This document shows, one piece after another, positions 5,805 to 8,476 of a stretch of 8,476 nucleotides of DNA. Position 1 is the first letter of the stretch. The number at the start of each line of letters is the position of its first letter. Origin of the DNA: Campylobacteraceae bacterium (GTDB taxonomy: Bacteria > Campylobacterota > Campylobacteria > Campylobacterales > Campylobacteraceae); the NCBI GenBank assembly GCA_012521935.1, contig JAAYLJ010000163.1, positions 1 to 8,476 on the forward strand. The letters run 5' to 3'. The notes beneath the pieces were generated by a model. That model worked only from the letters and a program-made list of their open reading frames with translations, was not told the origin of the DNA and did not search any database. The translations under genes and the position numbers were made by a program.

Positions 5805-8331
5805 CTAAGCTATTTTCATAAGTTTGTGCAAAAGAGTTTGAAACATAAAAATTTGTTTTTAAAACTATATCTTGGAGCTTAGAGTTGATTCGCAAAATTA
5901 ACTCTCTATCTCCTTGATGATTTTTGGCTAAAGCATACAAACTCTCTAAAATCTCAGTTTGATTTGAATGAGATATGGTAATTTCTATTGGTTTTGATTC
6001 AACTTTTCTTTTTAAAGTATTGATTTTCTCGCCATTTACCTCTTCTAAACTCATAATTTTTAAAGTTCTAATCCTAACAAATTGATCATCTTTATTTATG
6101 GCTACTTTAAAGGCTAAAGGCTCTTCAATTGACATTCCCTCAAGTCTTTCTAAATCTTTTTCAAAAACTGTTACCTCTAAGTTTCCATGTAAATCCATTA
6201 AATCTACAATCCCAAATCTATTTCCTCTTCTACTAAATCTTGTAGTAATCTCTTCTACTTTTCCCACCACTACTGCCTCAGAACCATCATCTAACTCATC
6301 AAATTCTGAAGATAGTGTATAGTTTAATCCCTCCATTTGACTCTTAAAATCATCCAAAGGATGTCCAGATATATAAAATCCTATGCTCTCTTTTTCTAAA
6401 GTTAAAAGGTGTTTTAACTCATACTCTTTTAAAGAATCTATCTCCACTTCCATAAAAGTCATCTCTGCATTTTCGCCAAAGAGTGAGTTTGTTGCCATTT
6501 TTTTAGCTTGAGCAACCTTGTGAGCTATGTCAACTATGATTTCAACTTGATCAAACAAAGCTCTTCTTGAATATCCAAAACAATCAAATGAACCAGATTT
6601 AATCAAAGCTTCTAAAACTTTTTTGTTTACTCTTTGCGTATCAACTCTTGAGATAAAATCACTCAAACTCTCAAAAGGCTTCTCTTCTCTAGCTTCAATG
6701 ATGGATCTAATCGCCCCATGCCCAACACCCTTAACCGCTCCAAGCCCAAAGATGATTGCATCTTTTCCATCCTCTGTTTTCCCACCTCTAAACTCTATGC
6801 TAGAGTGTAAAACTGATGGTGGAAGTAACTCTATGCCAAGCCTTTTAACTTCATCAATATACTTTACAACCTTGTCGGTATTGTACTGCTCGCTTGTTAA
6901 AAGTGCTGCCATAAATTCTTGGGGATAAAATGTTTTAAGCCAAGCTGTTTGGTAGGTTATGAGGGCGTAAGCTGCGGAGTGCGACTTGTTAAACCCATAT
7001 CCAGCAAACTTTACAATCAAATCAAAAAGCTCACCAGCTTTCTTACCATCTAAGGATTTTTCCATAGCCCCTTTTACAAATTGACTCTTAAGTTCATCAA
7101 GCTCCTCTTTAATCTTTTTACCCATAGCGCGCCTAACAATATCAGCTGCGCCTAAACTAAAACCACCAATAGTTTGAACTATCTGCATAACTTGTTCTTG
7201 ATATACAATAACCCCATAAGTAGGCTTTAGTATAGTTTCAAGTTCAGGAAAAAGATACTCAATTTCTGCTCTTCCATGTTTTCTTTCAATGAAATCATTA
7301 AGCATTCCTGATTCCATTGGGCCAGGTCTATAAAGCGCTAAAACAGCTATGACATCCTCAAAATTTGTAGGTTTTAATTTTGCATTTAACTGCTGCATTC
7401 CAGAAGACTCTATCTGAAACAATCCACTTGTATATCCACTTTGGATAGTCTCATAAACTTTGGGCTCTTCTAAACTCACCTCTGCCCAATCTATCTTTTT
7501 ATTAAATCTTTGTTCAACCAATTTAACCGCATCATCAATGACAGTTAGGGTTTTTAAACCTAAAAAGTCAAACTTTATTAAACCCACATCTTCTAAAAAC
7601 TTTAGTGAATATTGAGTTACTAAGTGCTCCTCATTTGAAGGTTTATAAAGTGGGGTTTTATTCCACAACTCCTCATTTGAGATAACAACTCCTGCTGCGT
7701 GCATTCCTGCATTTCTATTTAATCCCTCTAAAGCTAGTGCAAACTTCCAAACCCTTTTTGCCTCTTGATTACTCTCAATTAACTCTCTTAATTTTGGCTC
7801 TTTTTGAAAAGCTCCTGGTTTGAAATCTTTTTCTCCCTCTTTGCCTCTACCATTTAGCGTGATTCCAAGCTCATCTGGAATGAGCTTTGCCATGGCATCA
7901 GCCCTAGCATATGGGACGCCTAAAACTCTTGCAACATCTCTAATAACGCCTTTTGCAAGCATTTTACCAAAGGTGATAACTTGCGCAACATTAAATCTTC
8001 CATACTTTTCTATCACATAATTTATGATTTCAGCACGCCTATTTTGACAAAAATCAACATCAATATCAGGCATGCTAACTCTCTCAGGATTTAAAAATCT
8101 TTCAAAAAGAAGGTTATAAGGCATTGGATCAATGTCAGTTATCTCCAAAGCGTAAGCAACCAAACTTCCAGCAGCTGATCCTCTTCCTGGCCCCACTGGT
8201 ATGCCTCTATTTTTTGCCTCTTTAATAAAATCCCAAACTATTAGCATGTATCCTGGAAATTTCATAGAGTTTATTATCTTGATTTCACTATTTAATCTAT
8301 CCCAATATTTTGGATGATCCTCTTTTGGCAT
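5797..8331 (-). CDS. dnaE: DNA polymerase III alpha subunit DnaE, main part (palm to C-terminus) after an in-frame stop
   Basis: 844 residues from ATG 8331, the first usual start after the in-frame TAA at 8347-8349. DnaE is the catalytic subunit of the replicative polymerase. Visible in order: the palm start with FPGYMLIVWDF (25-35) and PGRGSAAGSLVAYAL (48-62), the catalytic acid motif MPDIDVDF (87-94), the third catalytic Asp in KFDFLGLKTLT (Asp255), the fingers RPGPMESGM (335-343), YGVIVYQEQVM (372-382), GYGFNKSHSAAYALI (444-458), a helix-hairpin-helix GLGAVKGVG (529-537), a possible clamp-binding segment NSLFGE (615-620), an OB-fold (about 686-725) and a tau-binding-like tail. All polymerase parts look intact. 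The whole-gene start, with the PHP domain, lies beyond the right edge; family members have about 1,150-1,200 residues. No Shine-Dalgarno precedes ATG 8331, so it is probably not a natural start and this is best read as the rest of one interrupted gene. It overlaps the stress protein gene tail-to-tail by 8 bases. Confidence 0.93.
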   Translation of the reverse strand: MPKEDHPKYWDRLNSEIKIINSMKFPGYMLIVWDFIKEAKNRGIPVGPGRGSAAGSLVAYALEITDIDPMPYNLLFERFLNPERVSMPDIDVDFCQNRRAEIINYVIEKYGRFNVAQVITFGKMLAKGVIRDVARVLGVPYARADAMAKLIPDELGITLNGRGKEGEKDFKPGAFQKEPKLRELIESNQEAKRVWKFALALEGLNRNAGMHAAGVVISNEELWNKTPLYKPSNEEHLVTQYSLKFLEDVGLIKFDFLGLKTLTVIDDAVKLVEQRFNKKIDWAEVSLEEPKVYETIQSGYTSGLFQIESSGMQQLNAKLKPTNFEDVIAVLALYRPGPMESGMLNDFIERKHGRAEIEYLFPELETILKPTYGVIVYQEQVMQIVQTIGGFSLGAADIVRRAMGKKIKEELDELKSQFVKGAMEKSLDGKKAGELFDLIVKFAGYGFNKSHSAAYALITYQTAWLKTFYPQEFMAALLTSEQYNTDKVVKYIDEVKRLGIELLPPSVLHSSIEFRGGKTEDGKDAIIFGLGAVKGVGHGAIRSIIEAREEKPFESLSDFISRVDTQRVNKKVLEALIKSGSFDCFGYSRRALFDQVEIIVDIAHKVAQAKKMATNSLFGENAEMTFMEVEIDSLKEYELKHLLTLEKESIGFYISGHPLDDFKSQMEGLNYTLSSEFDELDDGSEAVVVGKVEEITTRFSRRGNRFGIVDLMDLHGNLEVTVFEKDLERLEGMSIEEPLAFKVAINKDDQFVRIRTLKIMSLEEVNGEKINTLKRKVESKPIEITISHSNQTEILESLYALAKNHQGDRELILRINSKLQDIVLKTNFYVSNSFAQTYENSLAK

Positions 8332-8346
8332 ATGAATAAGTCTTTT

Positions 8347-8476
8347 TTATAACCCTTTTTTACACTCATGGGCAAATAAAATCTTATCATTTTCCAAACT
8401 ATACTCAAGCTGAGGCTCTTTTAACTCTAAGCCATCTTTTTTAGAATACTCTAGTGTAAATTTAAAGTTTGGAGGA
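8347..8476 (-). pseudogene. dnaE: dnaE upstream segment ending at an in-frame TAA (continues past the right edge)
   Basis: About 42 codons of DnaE run from the right edge to the TAA at 8349-8347. They are in the same frame as the 844-codon segment beyond it. The visible protein (PPNFKFTLEYSKKDG, then KILFAHECKKGL) is the typical end of the PHP domain and its link to the palm. After the stop the frame continues KRLIHMPKED. Family members read C(K/R)xGLE(E/K)RL here, so TAA stands where GAA (Glu) is expected: one G-to-T change explains it. No shift of frame occurs. Since dnaE is essential, a base-call error is a leading alternative to a true nonsense mutation. Confidence 0.8.

Noticed and set aside
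8329..8350. Intein or designed split of DnaE at the stop
   Set aside because: No intein sequence, no ribosome site before ATG 8331, and the protein continues without missing residues; a single substitution is simpler.

Overview
The window is from a low-G+C bacterium of the Campylobacterota (Epsilonproteobacteria). The evidence is a FlgS-type flagellar kinase, a short-form ThiC, the A/T-rich codon use, and a nosZ with a Sec rather than Tat signal peptide. A free-living, anaerobic or microaerobic relative (Sulfurimonas, Sulfurovum, Nitratiruptor, Hydrogenimonas or similar) fits a nos cluster, but the genus cannot be fixed from the sequence.

Layout. Bases 1-1456 (minus strand) are the start of a nitrous oxide reduction operon: a polytopic membrane protein with a C-terminal c-type haem domain, followed after 18 bases by the start of nosZ, which runs off the left edge. 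Bases 1457-1741 are a divergent control region. It holds a probable nos promoter on the minus strand, and on the plus strand a thiC promoter and a well-formed TPP riboswitch. Then come thiC (1742-3016), a gene for a DUF234/PD-(D/E)xK-like protein (3068-3928) overlapping flgS (3921-4937), and a two-domain universal stress protein (4992-5804). The right third (minus strand) is dnaE, the replicative DNA polymerase III alpha subunit. It is convergent with the stress protein gene, overlaps it by 8 bases at the stop codons, and runs off the right edge.

How the parts relate. thiC is a self-contained thiamine-feedback unit. The DUF234-like gene and flgS are translationally coupled. The nos pair is a separate respiratory module. 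dnaE is housekeeping.

The two most surprising signals are single-base anomalies. First, dnaE carries an in-frame TAA (8347-8349) inside otherwise intact, same-frame DnaE coding sequence, where the family normally has a Glu codon. Second, the DUF234-like gene has an excellent Shine-Dalgarno placed not before ATG, GTG or TTG but before ATC (3068). Either could be real biology or a base-call or assembly error; reads would decide. I see no CRISPR array, tRNA, rRNA, insertion sequence or phage gene.
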